Below, in pieces: positions 8,874 to 17,741 of a stretch of 38,725 bases of DNA. Source of the stretch: Elusimicrobiota bacterium. GTDB taxonomy: Bacteria > Elusimicrobiota > Elusimicrobia > UBA1565 > UBA9628. A program made the translations under genes and the position numbers. The notes under the pieces are model-generated. The model saw nothing but the letters and a program-made list of their open reading frames with translations. It was not told the origin of the DNA and ran no database searches. Every line of letters begins with the position of its first letter. The first letter of the stretch is position 1. The stretch covers positions 1 to 38,725 of the forward strand of contig JACQAZ010000008.1 in the NCBI GenBank assembly GCA_016194705.1. The letters are read 5' to 3'.

Positions 8874-8892
8874 TGGTAAAATACGACGGTCG
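8874..8892 (+). promoter_or_regulatory. extended -10 promoter of the central operon
   Basis: TGG plus TAAAAT (8877-8882) is an extended -10 element without a convincing -35. Transcription would start near 8889. Either GTG 8892 is read almost leaderless, or GTG 8904 is used with GGGAGG at 8894-8899. The 8762-8891 gap also carries the ribosome binding site of the divergent MFS gene. Confidence 0.5.
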
Positions 8893-8903
8893 TGGGAGGC
8901 CTT

Positions 8904-11735
8904 GTGAGCAACCAGCCGAGCTTTTTTCCTTCCTCTAAAGATCCGCGGATTCCCTTCGCCGGCCTGCTGACGCTTTACGCGGCGCTGGGCTGCACCGTGC
9001 TCGGCTTCAACCGCAGCCCGACCCAGATGCTGCTGACCTTGGCGGCGGGACTCATCCTCGAGGTTGGCCTGCACCGCCTGATCAAGGGCGAATACATCTT
9101 CCCTTTGAGCGCCTACATCAGCTGCGCGTCGCTCTCCCTCCTGCTCAACTATTCGCACAACTATTGGCTGCTGTTTTTGCCTGTCTTCTTCACGATCGCG
9201 CCGAAGTACGTCTTCACCTTCAAGGGGCGGCACGTCTTCAACCCGTCGATGTTCGCGGTCGTGGCCGCGATCAAGCTCGGCGGCGGCCTGTTCGCCTCGG
9301 CCCCGGCCTACCAGTGGGGCGGATCCATTGCGCTCGTTGCGTTCATGGTCACGGCCGCGTTCGTGCTGTTCATGGGAAAGATCCGCCGCACCCCGCTGGT
9401 GCTCTCCTTCCTTTTCTTTTACGCCCTGCAGGTCGCTTACCGCGCCTATGTCACTCGCTGGCACCTTCCCGCCGAGACCTTGGTGCTCGGCACCTTGACC
9501 TCCCCGGCGTTTTATCTCTTCACCTTCTTCATGATCACCGACCCCAAGACCTCTCCCGATTCGCCTTGGGCGCAGGTGGCCTGGTCCTTCCTCATCACGC
9601 TCGTCGACCTCGGCTACCACATGGTCGGCTCGCTCTCGACGATCTTCTTCGCGCTCTTCACTCTGAGTGCGGCGCGCTTGGTCTGGCTCCACGCGCGCGA
9701 GCTATTCAGGACGGGGCCGATTTACTTCAAAGAGACCTTGCTCTCGCCTCGGTGGCTGCGGGGGTTGGCCTTGACCTCGTCGATGGCCGGCGCCGGCTAC
9801 GCCGCCTACGCCTTGGTCATCCATCCCATCGTGCAGCTCAAGCCGGGCTTCCGTTTCGAGCCGATCCCGGCCGAGGTCTCGGGGATCACCTCAAAGATGG
9901 GCCGCACGCTCGAAGAGGTCGACCCGCGCGTGCGCCACATCGCCAAATGGCTGTTGGCCGTCGGCGACTCGATCGCGGTCGGAGACTTCGACAACGACGG
10001 GCGGCTCGACATCTTCCTCAGCAACCCCTTGAAGCGTCCGGAGGACCGCAACGCCCTCTATCGCAATCTCGGCGGCTTTCGGTTCCAGCGCGTCGACATC
10101 CCCGCGCTGCGCGAGATTTCCCGTCACCCGGAGAAATACGGCTTGGTCACGGGCGCCTTGTTCGTCGACTACGACAACAGCGGCGCGCAGTCCTTGTTCC
10201 TTCCCGTCGCCTACGGAAAGAGCCGCCTGCTCAAGAATAGGCTGCCCGTCACCGGCAAGGCCGAGTTCAAGGACGTCACCGACGAGGCCGGGATCCGCGA
10301 GCAGACCGTCGCGATCTCGGCGACCTTCTTCGACTACGACCGCGACGGCAAGCTCGACCTCGTGATCGGCAACGCGATCAATCCTTACCTTCCTGACTAC
10401 AAGACGCCGACACCGCTGTCGATCTTCAAGCTTCCCGAGCCTTCATTCCCCGGCGACCGGCGCATGTTCCACTTCATGCACCACAGCTGGAACAACGCAG
10501 AGAACGGGGGCTTGAACGTCCTGTTCCACAACGAGGGCGGGGGGCGCTTTGCCAAGCAGGACATCAAGGCGATGGGGATGCCTCAGACCCACTGGACGAT
10601 GTCGGCCGGCACCGGCGACCTCAACCAGGACGGCTGGACCGACCTTTATCTGGCCAGCGACTTCGGGCCCGACGATCTCTACCTCAACGACCACGGCAAG
10701 CGCTTCGTGCGCGTGCAGGGCAAGACCTTCGGCAGCATCGGCAAGGACACCTACAAGGGCATGAACGTGTCGATCGGCGACCTCGACAACAACGGCTGGC
10801 TCGACATCCACGTCTCGAACGTCCACGAGCCGCTGCAGGCCGAGGGCAGCCTGCTCTGGATGGTCACGCCCAATCCCAAGGACCCCTTCACCCCGTTCTT
10901 CGAGGACGAGGCGACCTTGCGCGGGGCGCTCAACGAGCGGCGCTTCGGCTGGGGCGCCGCGATGGGCGACCTCAACCTCGACGGCTGGCTCGACATGGTC
11001 CAGGCCAACGGCATGGTCGATGACTCTCCCGACAAGCGCTTCGCCAAGCCCAAGAGCTATTGGTATTCGGCCCAGAAGATCATGATGGCCGGCCCCGATC
11101 TGCACAGCTACGCCGACCGCTGGGCCGACCTGCGCGGCTACTCGATCTTCGGCAAAGAGGCCAATCGCGTGTATCTCTCTCGCGGGGACGTGCGCAGCAT
11201 GCAGTTCGCAGACGTCGCGTCCCAGGTGGGCTTGACCGAACTGACCAACTCGCGCGGCGCGGCGCTCGCCGATTTCGACAACGACGGCGCGTTGGACTTG
11301 GCCGTCACGCATCAGTTCGCGTCGCTCTCGCTCTACCGCAACACGATCTTGGATGCCAAGAACGGAGTCCGCCCCCATTTTATCGGCTTCGCCCTGAAGG
11401 GCGACGGGCGCAAAGTCAGCCGCGAGGCTGTGGGAACGCAGGCGCGCCTGACTTGCGGCGGCAAGACCCAGCTGCGCGAGGTCCAGATCGCCAACGGCTT
11501 CTCGGCGCAGGGCGACCGGCGTCTGCACTACGGCTTGGCCTCCTGCCCGGGCCCGGCGCGGCTCGAGGTGTCCTGGTACGGCGCCGAAAAGCGCGTCTAC
11601 GAGGGCTTGGCGCTCGATCGTTACTACACTTTGACCTATGGCGAGCCCGCCGCGCGGCCTCAGCCGCAGCCCATGCGCCCGGCTCCCGTCGCGCGTCCGA
11701 TCATGGTCCCTCCGCCCGTCGCCATTCCGAGATAA
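8904..11735 (+). CDS. UnbU-UnbV-like fusion: RnfD-like membrane domain plus FG-GAP/ASPIC domain
   Basis: About 943 residues in two parts. Residues about 15-310 are multi-pass membrane and resemble the NqrB/RnfD family (FKGRHVFNPSMFAVVAAIKL, then ITDPKTSPDSPWAQVAWSFL). The remainder is exported and holds at least six FG-GAP/VCBS calcium-loop repeats (GDFDNDGRLDIF, FDYDRDGKLDLV, GDLNQDGWTDLY, GDLDNNGWLDIH, GDLNLDGWLDMV, ADFDNDGALDLA). It ends with an ASPIC/UnbV domain (REVQIANGFSAQGDRRLHYG). In enediyne clusters UnbU (RnfD-like) and UnbV (ASPIC) are separate genes of unclear role; here they appear joined. The start is GTG 8904 with a GGGAGG site; GTG 8892 would add four residues. It is the first gene of the central operon, 5 bp before the Rieske gene. 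Confidence 0.85.
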   Translation: MSNQPSFFPSSKDPRIPFAGLLTLYAALGCTVLGFNRSPTQMLLTLAAGLILEVGLHRLIKGEYIFPLSAYISCASLSLLLNYSHNYWLLFLPVFFTIAPKYVFTFKGRHVFNPSMFAVVAAIKLGGGLFASAPAYQWGGSIALVAFMVTAAFVLFMGKIRRTPLVLSFLFFYALQVAYRAYVTRWHLPAETLVLGTLTSPAFYLFTFFMITDPKTSPDSPWAQVAWSFLITLVDLGYHMVGSLSTIFFALFTLSAARLVWLHARELFRTGPIYFKETLLSPRWLRGLALTSSMAGAGYAAYALVIHPIVQLKPGFRFEPIPAEVSGITSKMGRTLEEVDPRVRHIAKWLLAVGDSIAVGDFDNDGRLDIFLSNPLKRPEDRNALYRNLGGFRFQRVDIPALREISRHPEKYGLVTGALFVDYDNSGAQSLFLPVAYGKSRLLKNRLPVTGKAEFKDVTDEAGIREQTVAISATFFDYDRDGKLDLVIGNAINPYLPDYKTPTPLSIFKLPEPSFPGDRRMFHFMHHSWNNAENGGLNVLFHNEGGGRFAKQDIKAMGMPQTHWTMSAGTGDLNQDGWTDLYLASDFGPDDLYLNDHGKRFVRVQGKTFGSIGKDTYKGMNVSIGDLDNNGWLDIHVSNVHEPLQAEGSLLWMVTPNPKDPFTPFFEDEATLRGALNERRFGWGAAMGDLNLDGWLDMVQANGMVDDSPDKRFAKPKSYWYSAQKIMMAGPDLHSYADRWADLRGYSIFGKEANRVYLSRGDVRSMQFADVASQVGLTELTNSRGAALADFDNDGALDLAVTHQFASLSLYRNTILDAKNGVRPHFIGFALKGDGRKVSREAVGTQARLTCGGKTQLREVQIANGFSAQGDRRLHYGLASCPGPARLEVSWYGAEKRVYEGLALDRYYTLTYGEPAARPQPQPMRPAPVARPIMVPPPVAIPR

Positions 11736-11740
11736 TCGCC

Positions 11741-12751
11741 ATGTCACTCAAGGACTATTGGTACATCGCCTGCGAGTCGCGCGAGCTGCGCGAGAAGCCC
11801 TTGGCGCGAGTCATCATGGGCGAGCCCGTCGTCGTCTTCCGCGGTCCCGACGGCGCCCCGGCGGTCCTCAACGACCGCTGCGCGCACCGGAACATGGCGC
11901 TTTCCCTGGGCCGCGTGACCGACAAGGGACTGCAATGCGGCTATCACGGCTGGACCTACGACGCCGCGGGCGTCTGCCGGTTCGTTCCGGCTCAGGGAGA
12001 AGGGGCTCGATTGCCCCGTATCGAAGTGCCCCGAAAGCCGGTTTGTGAACAAGACGGCTACGTCTGGACCTGCCTTGGAGCGCCGGTCTCGGTGAAACCT
12101 TTCGGCTTTCCGCATCTGGGCGAGGCCGGCTGGACCTCATTTACGATGCAGAACGAGTTCGCGGGCTCGCCCGAGAACTGTCTCGAGAACTTCCTCGACT
12201 GCCCGCATACCGTGTTCGTGCACAAGGGCTGGTTCCGCACCCCGGATACGCGTCAGCTGTCGGCTTTGGTCCGCCGGGACGACGACTCCGTCGAGGTCCG
12301 CTTTCAAGATGAGCCGATCTCGCCGAGCGTCGTTTCCTGGCTGCTGTTCCCGAAAGGCAAGGAGCTCAAGCACACCGACCGCTTCCTGCTGCCTTCGATC
12401 TCGCGGGTCGACTACGTCTTCGGCCCCGACCGCCATTTCATCATCACATCGCAGTGCACGCCGGTCTCCGAGCACGCCTCCCGCGTCTACACCGTCATCA
12501 ACTACCGCTTCGGAAGCGTGGGAGCCCTCGTGCGCCTATTCTTCGAGCCCTTGTGCCGCCGCATCATCGCGCAGGACGTCGACATCCTCCGGGACCAGAG
12601 CGACAACCTCAAGCGCTTTTGCGGCGAGAAATTCGCGCATCTCGAGACCGACCTGCTCGGCCTCGAAATCCGCCGGCTGCGCGAGCGCGCCGAGCGAGGG
12701 GAGACCGCGGCGCCCGCGCCTCTCGAGCGCGAGGTCACGATCCGATTCTGA
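11741..12751 (+). CDS. Rieske non-heme iron oxygenase (first of two)
   Basis: 336-residue Rieske-type oxygenase alpha-subunit-like protein. The [2Fe-2S] ligands are Cys47, His49, Cys66 and His69 (CAHR and CGYHGW). The mononuclear iron site reads NFLDCPHTVFVHKG with Asp153, His156 and His161. A downstream acidic segment (QDVDILRDQ) may supply the third iron ligand. These sites show a catalytically complete oxygenase; it will need an electron donor, none of which is obvious in the window. Start ATG 11741 is 5 bp after the UnbU-UnbV gene, and the stop overlaps the next start by one base. Substrate is unknown. The layout resembles ring-hydroxylating and demethylating families, including the pheophorbide-oxygenase group. 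Confidence 0.92.
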   Translation: MSLKDYWYIACESRELREKPLARVIMGEPVVVFRGPDGAPAVLNDRCAHRNMALSLGRVTDKGLQCGYHGWTYDAAGVCRFVPAQGEGARLPRIEVPRKPVCEQDGYVWTCLGAPVSVKPFGFPHLGEAGWTSFTMQNEFAGSPENCLENFLDCPHTVFVHKGWFRTPDTRQLSALVRRDDDSVEVRFQDEPISPSVVSWLLFPKGKELKHTDRFLLPSISRVDYVFGPDRHFIITSQCTPVSEHASRVYTVINYRFGSVGALVRLFFEPLCRRIIAQDVDILRDQSDNLKRFCGEKFAHLETDLLGLEIRRLRERAERGETAAPAPLEREVTIRF

Positions 12752-13365
12752 TGCCAGCCGGCCTCCTTGAGCCGTCCTACGCCCCCGTCTATTCCGTGAG
12801 CGCGATCAGCGCGAGCACGGCTTTCTTCAGCTTCCTCCAGAACCGCGGCAAGATGATCGGCGGGCCGATCTCGCGCGCCAAGATCCTCTGGCTCAACTAC
12901 GCGATGCTGATCTTCTTCGCGCTGCCCTTCTGCCTCTGGCGCAGCGCGGGACTCGACCCGGGCGTGCGCGCGGTCTACGGCATGATCTTCTGGGCGTTCA
13001 TGGCGCGCGCGGTGATCGAGTTTTATCTCATCTACGTGACGATCGGCTGGCGCTGCGGCTACGGCATCGGCCACGACTGGGCCGTCTGCGCTTTGGCGCT
13101 GGTCATGCGCTGGCGCCTGCCGGTCCTGCCGTCGGCCGCCGACGCGCGGGCCCTGGGCTTCCTCAGCGCCGTCCAACTCGTGCTGCTCGTCGAGAGCTAC
13201 ATGGCCTGGTCCTTCTCGAAGCTCGCCTCGCCGCGCGAGGGCGTCTATTTCGCCAGCGAAGAGGCGCGATTTTCAAAGGTCAACCGCCTGAGTTGGGCGG
13301 CCGTCGCGGTCGGCTACACGCACCTCGCCTGGTTTCTTTGGGCGGCGCGGGGGGACTTCCGCTGA
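12751..13365 (+). CDS. small polytopic membrane protein, unknown function
   Basis: 204 residues, not recognised. Hydrophobic segments are visible at about residues 45-65 (LWLNYAMLIFFALPFCLW), 72-98, 108-120 and 130-155, with another near the C-terminus (WAAVAVGYTHLAWFLWAA), so four to five membrane helices are likely. Its start overlaps the Rieske stop by one base and its stop overlaps the next start by one base, so it is cotranslated with the pathway genes. A role as membrane anchor or electron-transfer partner for the neighbouring oxygenases is possible, but no heme or quinone motif was identified. Confidence 0.75.
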   Translation: MPAGLLEPSYAPVYSVSAISASTAFFSFLQNRGKMIGGPISRAKILWLNYAMLIFFALPFCLWRSAGLDPGVRAVYGMIFWAFMARAVIEFYLIYVTIGWRCGYGIGHDWAVCALALVMRWRLPVLPSAADARALGFLSAVQLVLLVESYMAWSFSKLASPREGVYFASEEARFSKVNRLSWAAVAVGYTHLAWFLWAARGDFR

Positions 13366-14123
13366 TGGGCGGCCGCCTTTGCAGCGACGCCGTCGCGCGA
13401 TCGGGCTTGAGCCCGTCGGACCGCGACCGGCTCTACTCGATCTTCGAGCGCCACTACGAGGGCGTCAGCCGGGAGCGCTTCGAAAGCGACCTGGCCGAGA
13501 AGGACTTCGTCATCCTGCTGCGCGAGGGCCCGCGGGGCCCGGTCCAAGGCTTCTCGACCCAGCGCGTCATGGCGCTCGACCACGGCGGCGCGCGCGTGCG
13601 CGCGGTCTTCTCGGGCGACACGGTCATCGACCGGGCGTATTGGGGAGAGCAGGAGCTCGTGCGCGGCTGGTGCCGCTTCGCAGGGCGCGTCAAGGCGGCC
13701 GAGCCCGAGACGCCGCTGTACTGGTTCCTGATCACCAAGGGCTACCGCACCTATCTCTATCTGCCGCTATTTTTCCGCGACTACTATCCCCGCAGCGAGG
13801 GACCGACGCCCGCCGGCCAGAAAGCCCTGCTCGACGCTTTGGCTCTCTCGAAATTCCCGTCCGAATACGACCCCGCGACCGGCCTGATCGTCCCTGAGGG
13901 CGGCGACCGCCTGCGGCCGGAGCTCGCCGAGACGCCCGAGGGGCGCCGCGACGATCCGCGCGTGAGCTTCTACCTCGCGAAGAATCCGCGCTACGCCCAG
14001 GGCGACGAACTGGTCAGCCTGACCGAGATCCGCGGGACGAACATGAAGGGGATCGCCGCGCGCTCGTTCGCCGAGGGCTTGGCTTTGGGCTCGCTGCAGA
14101 AGCAGGAGTCCCTGGCGCCATGA
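13365..14123 (+). CDS. GNAT-like protein preceding the GH3 enzyme
   Basis: 252 residues. No firm family. The N-terminal half has the strand pattern of a GNAT fold: a DFVILLREGPRGPVQGFS-like beta segment followed by VFSGDTVIDRAYWG, similar in pattern to the 360-residue protein at 15766-16848, which also flanks the GH3 gene. A canonical acetyl-CoA pyrophosphate loop (Q/R-x-x-G-x-G/A) is not obvious. The segment PLYWFLITKGYRTYLYLPLFF is aromatic-rich. Start and stop both overlap their neighbours, so the protein is part of the coupled operon. An acyl-transfer role after GH3 adenylation is a hypothesis from position only. Confidence 0.6.
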   Translation: MGGRLCSDAVARSGLSPSDRDRLYSIFERHYEGVSRERFESDLAEKDFVILLREGPRGPVQGFSTQRVMALDHGGARVRAVFSGDTVIDRAYWGEQELVRGWCRFAGRVKAAEPETPLYWFLITKGYRTYLYLPLFFRDYYPRSEGPTPAGQKALLDALALSKFPSEYDPATGLIVPEGGDRLRPELAETPEGRRDDPRVSFYLAKNPRYAQGDELVSLTEIRGTNMKGIAARSFAEGLALGSLQKQESLAP

Positions 14124-15769
14124 CCGAGTCCTCCTCCTGCGCGCTGGCCAACGCGGCGTGGCTGGCCTCCTGCCTGCCGTCCTACCTCGAGTTCCGACGC
14201 GCCCTCAAGAACCCCGAAGGCGCTCAGGCGGCGGTCCTCTCGCGGCTCCTGCAGGCCAACGCGGGCTGCGATTACGGGCGGCGCCGCGGCTTCTCGCGAC
14301 TGCGTTCGCCCCGCGAGTTCCAGGAGGCGGTCCCGATCTCGCGCCACGAGGATCTCGAAGCCGCCATCGAGCGCATCAAGGACGGAGAGCCCGGCGTGCT
14401 GACCAGCGAGCCCGTGCTCATGCTCGAGAAGACCAGCGGGACCTCGTCGGCGGCCAAGTACATCCCGTACACTGCTTCCCTTCGTCGAGAATTTCAAAAG
14501 GCGCTGGCGGCCTGGATCTTCGACCTCTACGCCAATCGCCCGGCGCTGTGCGCGGGCAGCGCCTACTGGTCGATCACGCCGATCGGCCGCCGGCGCGAGA
14601 TGACGCGCGGCGGCCTGCCCGTCGGCTTCGAGAGCGACGCGGAATACTTGAGCGGCTTCGAGCAGCGCCTGCTGCGGCGTCTCTTGGCCGTGCCGGCCGC
14701 CGTCGCGCGCGTCCCCGATCTCGACGACGGCCTCTACGTCACTTTGCGCTTCCTGCTGCAGTCGCCGGAGCTGGCCTTCGTCTCGATCTGGAACCCGAGC
14801 TTCGCCTCGATCCTGCTCGACCGCCTCAATCATCACGCCGAGCGGCTGCTCGACGATCTGCGCGACGGCGCGCTCAATCCGCCCTCCGAGCTGCCGCCCG
14901 GCGTGCTGGCGCTTCTGCGGCCGCACCTGCGGGCCGACGCGCGCCGCGCGCGCGACCTCGAGCTCGAGCTCAAACGCGAGGGACGGCTGGCGCCCGCCTC
15001 GGTCTGGCCACGCCTGCGCCTGATCAGCTGCTGGGCCGACGCCCAGGCCAAGCACGGCGTCCCCGCCGCGGCGTCGTCGTTTCCCGGCGTCGAGCTGCAG
15101 CCCAAGGGCCTGCTCGCGACCGAGGGGGTCGTCTCGATCCCGCTCCTGGGGCGCTCCGGAGCGGCGCTGGCCGTGACCTCGCATTTCTACGAATTTCTCG
15201 AGGGCTCCGGACGGCCGAGGCTCGCCCATGAGCTGGAGGCCGGGCGCGAGTACCGCATCCTGCTGACCACCGGCGGCGGGCTGTGGCGCTACGACCTCGG
15301 CGACGTCGTGCGGGTGACGGGCTTCGAGGGGCGCACTCCGAGGCTCGAGTTCATCGGCCGCGGCGAGGCCGTCTGCGACCTCGCGGGCGAAAAGCTCAAC
15401 GCCGTCTTCGTCGGCGAGGCGCTCGACCGCCTCAAGGCCGAGGGCGCTTGGTCGGGGCGCTTCGCGATGCTGGCCCCCGCAGCCGAGGGCCCCGCCTACG
15501 CCCTTTTCGTCGAGGGACGGACTGAGGCCCGGCTGGCGCAGCGCCTCGACGCTTTGCTGCGCGCCAATCCGCATTACGACTATTGCCGCGCCTTGGGTCA
15601 GCTCGAGGCTCCCTTGGTGTATCTCGTGAGCGGACGCGCCGAGGAGGCTTACCTCAGGCGCTGCGAGCTGCTCGGCCAGCGCGCGGGCGGCGTCAAGCCC
15701 GTGCCCCTGCACCCGAGGCGCGGCTGGGAGCGGGTCTTCGATGGCCGCCTCATTGCGGAGGCGGCATGA
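14120..15769 (+). CDS. GH3-family acyl-adenylating enzyme
   Basis: 549-residue member of the GH3 superfamily (plant JAR1/auxin-amido synthetase type), within the ANL adenylate-forming enzymes. It has the phosphate-binding loop LEKTSGTSSAAKYIPYT (residues 102-118), a central segment SFPGVELQPKGLLATEG and the ATP/hinge motifs GGGLWRYDLGDVV and LEFIGRGEAVCDLAGEKLN. GH3 enzymes activate a carboxylate as acyl-AMP and in plants join it to an amino acid; bacterial homologues are poorly characterised. In this operon it is the only carboxylate-activating enzyme, placed between two GNAT-like proteins and just before an N-oxygenase homologue. It is therefore the best candidate for the bond-forming step. 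No carrier-protein gene is present nearby. Confidence 0.92.
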   Translation: MTESSSCALANAAWLASCLPSYLEFRRALKNPEGAQAAVLSRLLQANAGCDYGRRRGFSRLRSPREFQEAVPISRHEDLEAAIERIKDGEPGVLTSEPVLMLEKTSGTSSAAKYIPYTASLRREFQKALAAWIFDLYANRPALCAGSAYWSITPIGRRREMTRGGLPVGFESDAEYLSGFEQRLLRRLLAVPAAVARVPDLDDGLYVTLRFLLQSPELAFVSIWNPSFASILLDRLNHHAERLLDDLRDGALNPPSELPPGVLALLRPHLRADARRARDLELELKREGRLAPASVWPRLRLISCWADAQAKHGVPAAASSFPGVELQPKGLLATEGVVSIPLLGRSGAALAVTSHFYEFLEGSGRPRLAHELEAGREYRILLTTGGGLWRYDLGDVVRVTGFEGRTPRLEFIGRGEAVCDLAGEKLNAVFVGEALDRLKAEGAWSGRFAMLAPAAEGPAYALFVEGRTEARLAQRLDALLRANPHYDYCRALGQLEAPLVYLVSGRAEEAYLRRCELLGQRAGGVKPVPLHPRRGWERVFDGRLIAEAA

Positions 15770-16848
15770 TCGCGGCCGCATCGATGCTGAGCCTCGAGCT
15801 CGCGACCCCCGGCGACGACGCGGCCCTGCGGGCTCTCTTGCGCCGGATGCCGATGGGACGGCGCATCAAGGTGACCTTCGAGCGAGAGCCGAGCTACTTC
15901 TCGGGGGTCTCCATCCAGGGAGACTTCTGCCAGGTCATGGTCGGGCGCGAGGAGGGCAAGGTCGTCGGCATGGGCACGCGGGCCGTGGGCTTGGGCCATC
16001 TCAACGGCGCGCCGGCCCCCGTCGGTTTCTTGAGCGACTTGCGCATCGAGGAGGCCTACCGCGGCGGAACGCGGCTGGCGCGCGGCTACCGATTTCTGCG
16101 CGGGCTGCACGGGGACGGCCGCTGCGCGCTCTACACGACCGTGATCGTTTCCGACAACGCCGCGGCGGTCTCGACGATCGCCCAAGGACGCGCGGGACTG
16201 CCGAACTACCGCGACCTCGGTCTTCTGCTGACGCCGGCCGTGCGCCTGGGCCGCAGATTGCCGGAGCTCGGCGGAGACTTCGAGCTCGTGGGCGGCGCCG
16301 AGCGGCGGCTGCCGGAACTCGTCGACTGCCTCAACCGTCACGGGGCGCGGCGCCAATTCGCTCCCGTGCACCGCGTCGAGGACTTCCGGCCCGGTGGACG
16401 CTGGCTCGGGCTCACGGCCGAGAATTTCACGCTCGCCCTGCGCGGCGGCAGGATCGTCGGCGCGCTCGCGCGCTGGGACCAAAGCGCCTTCAAGCAGACC
16501 CGCGTAGCCGGCTATGGCGCGCCCTTGAGCTGGGTGCGCCGCCTGACGCGGCTGCCCGCTCCGGGCCGGACCTTGCCTTTTTTCTACGCGAGCTTCGCGG
16601 CCGTCGACGGCGACGACCTCTCCGTCTTCCGCGCGCTGCTGCGCAGGCTCTATAACGACGCCGTGGGCAAGGACTATCTCTACTTCATCCCGGGGCTCCA
16701 CGAGCGCGATCCTCTGGCCGCGGCTCTGCGGGACTACTCCGCGACGCCGTTCTCCGGCCGTTTGTACTGCGTGTCGTTCGTCGACGGCGAGTCGGCGCTC
16801 CGATCTCTCGACGGGCGCATCCCTCATGCTGAGGCGGCGCTTCTGTGA
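15766..16848 (+). CDS. GNAT-like protein, apparently two-lobed
   Basis: 360 residues starting at ATG 15766 (overlapping the GH3 stop in ATGA); ATG 15784 is an alternative. The N-terminal lobe has a GNAT-like core: GFLSDLRIEEAYRGGTRLAR, where the R-G-G-T-R segment could be the CoA pyrophosphate loop, then ALYTTVIVSDNAAAVSTI, where the residues after Asp-Asn resemble GNAT motif B. The C-terminal lobe repeats the strand logic (LALRGGRIVGALARWD) and may be a second, degenerate GNAT domain. The substrate is unknown. It is clearly part of the coupled operon. A GNAT call is likely but made from motif shape only. Confidence 0.7.
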   Translation: MIAAASMLSLELATPGDDAALRALLRRMPMGRRIKVTFEREPSYFSGVSIQGDFCQVMVGREEGKVVGMGTRAVGLGHLNGAPAPVGFLSDLRIEEAYRGGTRLARGYRFLRGLHGDGRCALYTTVIVSDNAAAVSTIAQGRAGLPNYRDLGLLLTPAVRLGRRLPELGGDFELVGGAERRLPELVDCLNRHGARRQFAPVHRVEDFRPGGRWLGLTAENFTLALRGGRIVGALARWDQSAFKQTRVAGYGAPLSWVRRLTRLPAPGRTLPFFYASFAAVDGDDLSVFRALLRRLYNDAVGKDYLYFIPGLHERDPLAAALRDYSATPFSGRLYCVSFVDGESALRSLDGRIPHAEAALL

Positions 16849-17741
16849 ACTCGTATGATTTCGGCGCGGGACCGGCCGACATGAGCAAGCCGTGCCTGCC
16901 CGACCGCTTCACGCCGCTTTTTCATACCTCCTCCTGGAAGGGCCTCGATGCGCGCGAGCGCCTGCGCTATAACCAGCTCCACGCCCTCTACTTCAACGAG
17001 CAGCTCGCCTTTTTCGAGGACGGCCTGGCCGACCGGCTGCTCGCCGCCGCCCTGCGCCTGCCGCTCGAGCCGGCCCTGAGCCGGCGGCTTTCGGATTTCC
17101 TCGCCGAGGAGGAGCGGCACACCGACATGTTCCGCCGCCTCAATCGGCTCTACTCGCCGGCTCTCTACGAGAGCGAGCACTACCGCTTCGTCAAAGTCGG
17201 CGCGGCCGGCCGCGCGCTGCTCGACTGGGCCGCTTCCAAGCCTGCGCTGTTTCCGCTGTTCATCTGGGTCATGCTTCTCCAGGAGGAGCGGGCCGTCTAC
17301 TACTCGCGCGAGATCATACGCTCGGGTGACGCCTTGGAGCCGCATTTCGTCGCCGCGCACCGCCTGCACCTGGCCGACGAGGCGGGCCACGTGCGCTACG
17401 ACGAGGACTTGATCGCGCTGTTTTGGGCCGGCGCTTCGCCGCGCCTGCGCGCCGTGAATGCCCGCCTGCTGCGCTGGGCCCTGGCCGAGTTCTTCAACAC
17501 GCCCAAGCGCGGGACCTTGAGCGTGCTCGACGAGCTCTGCCGAGAGTTCCCGCGACTGGCGCCCGAGGTCCCGGGGATGAAGCGCGAAATGCTCGCTCTG
17601 ACCGGAGACGAGGACTATGAGCGTACGCTCTATTCGCGCGGCATCGTCCCGAAAGCATTCTCCTTGCTCGACCAATGGCCCGAGCTCGCTCAGTTGTCCA
17701 AGGTGATGATGGGCTACCGGCCCGGGGAAGCCGCCGCGTGA
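16845..17741 (+). CDS. AurF-like diiron N-oxygenase
   Basis: 298-residue ferritin-like diiron protein matching the AurF/p-aminobenzoate N-oxygenase family (four-helix bundle; family members oxidise aryl or alkyl amines to hydroxylamine or nitro products). All seven expected iron ligands are present with AurF spacing: Glu52 (NEQ), Glu89 and His92 (EERH), Glu148 (QEE), His175, Glu179 and His182 (HLADEAGH). GTG 16845 overlaps the upstream stop in GTGA; ATG 16881 would shorten the N-terminus by 12 residues and keep all ligands. It follows the GH3 and GNAT genes and precedes the radical SAM gene, which suggests an amine-bearing intermediate. It could act on another substrate, as some AurF homologues hydroxylate carbon. 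Confidence 0.88.
   Translation: MNSYDFGAGPADMSKPCLPDRFTPLFHTSSWKGLDARERLRYNQLHALYFNEQLAFFEDGLADRLLAAALRLPLEPALSRRLSDFLAEEERHTDMFRRLNRLYSPALYESEHYRFVKVGAAGRALLDWAASKPALFPLFIWVMLLQEERAVYYSREIIRSGDALEPHFVAAHRLHLADEAGHVRYDEDLIALFWAGASPRLRAVNARLLRWALAEFFNTPKRGTLSVLDELCREFPRLAPEVPGMKREMLALTGDEDYERTLYSRGIVPKAFSLLDQWPELAQLSKVMMGYRPGEAAA

Noticed and set aside
10443..11747. 434-residue minus-strand frame under the UnbU-UnbV gene
   Set aside because: Antisense shadow of the FG-GAP repeats; periodic Val/Glu/Ala pattern comes from the opposite strand's repeats.
13991..15781. Very long open frame on the minus strand opposite the GH3 gene
   Set aside because: It mirrors the coding strand in GC-rich DNA, has no ribosome binding site, and reads as low-complexity Arg/Ala/Gly-rich protein without motifs.
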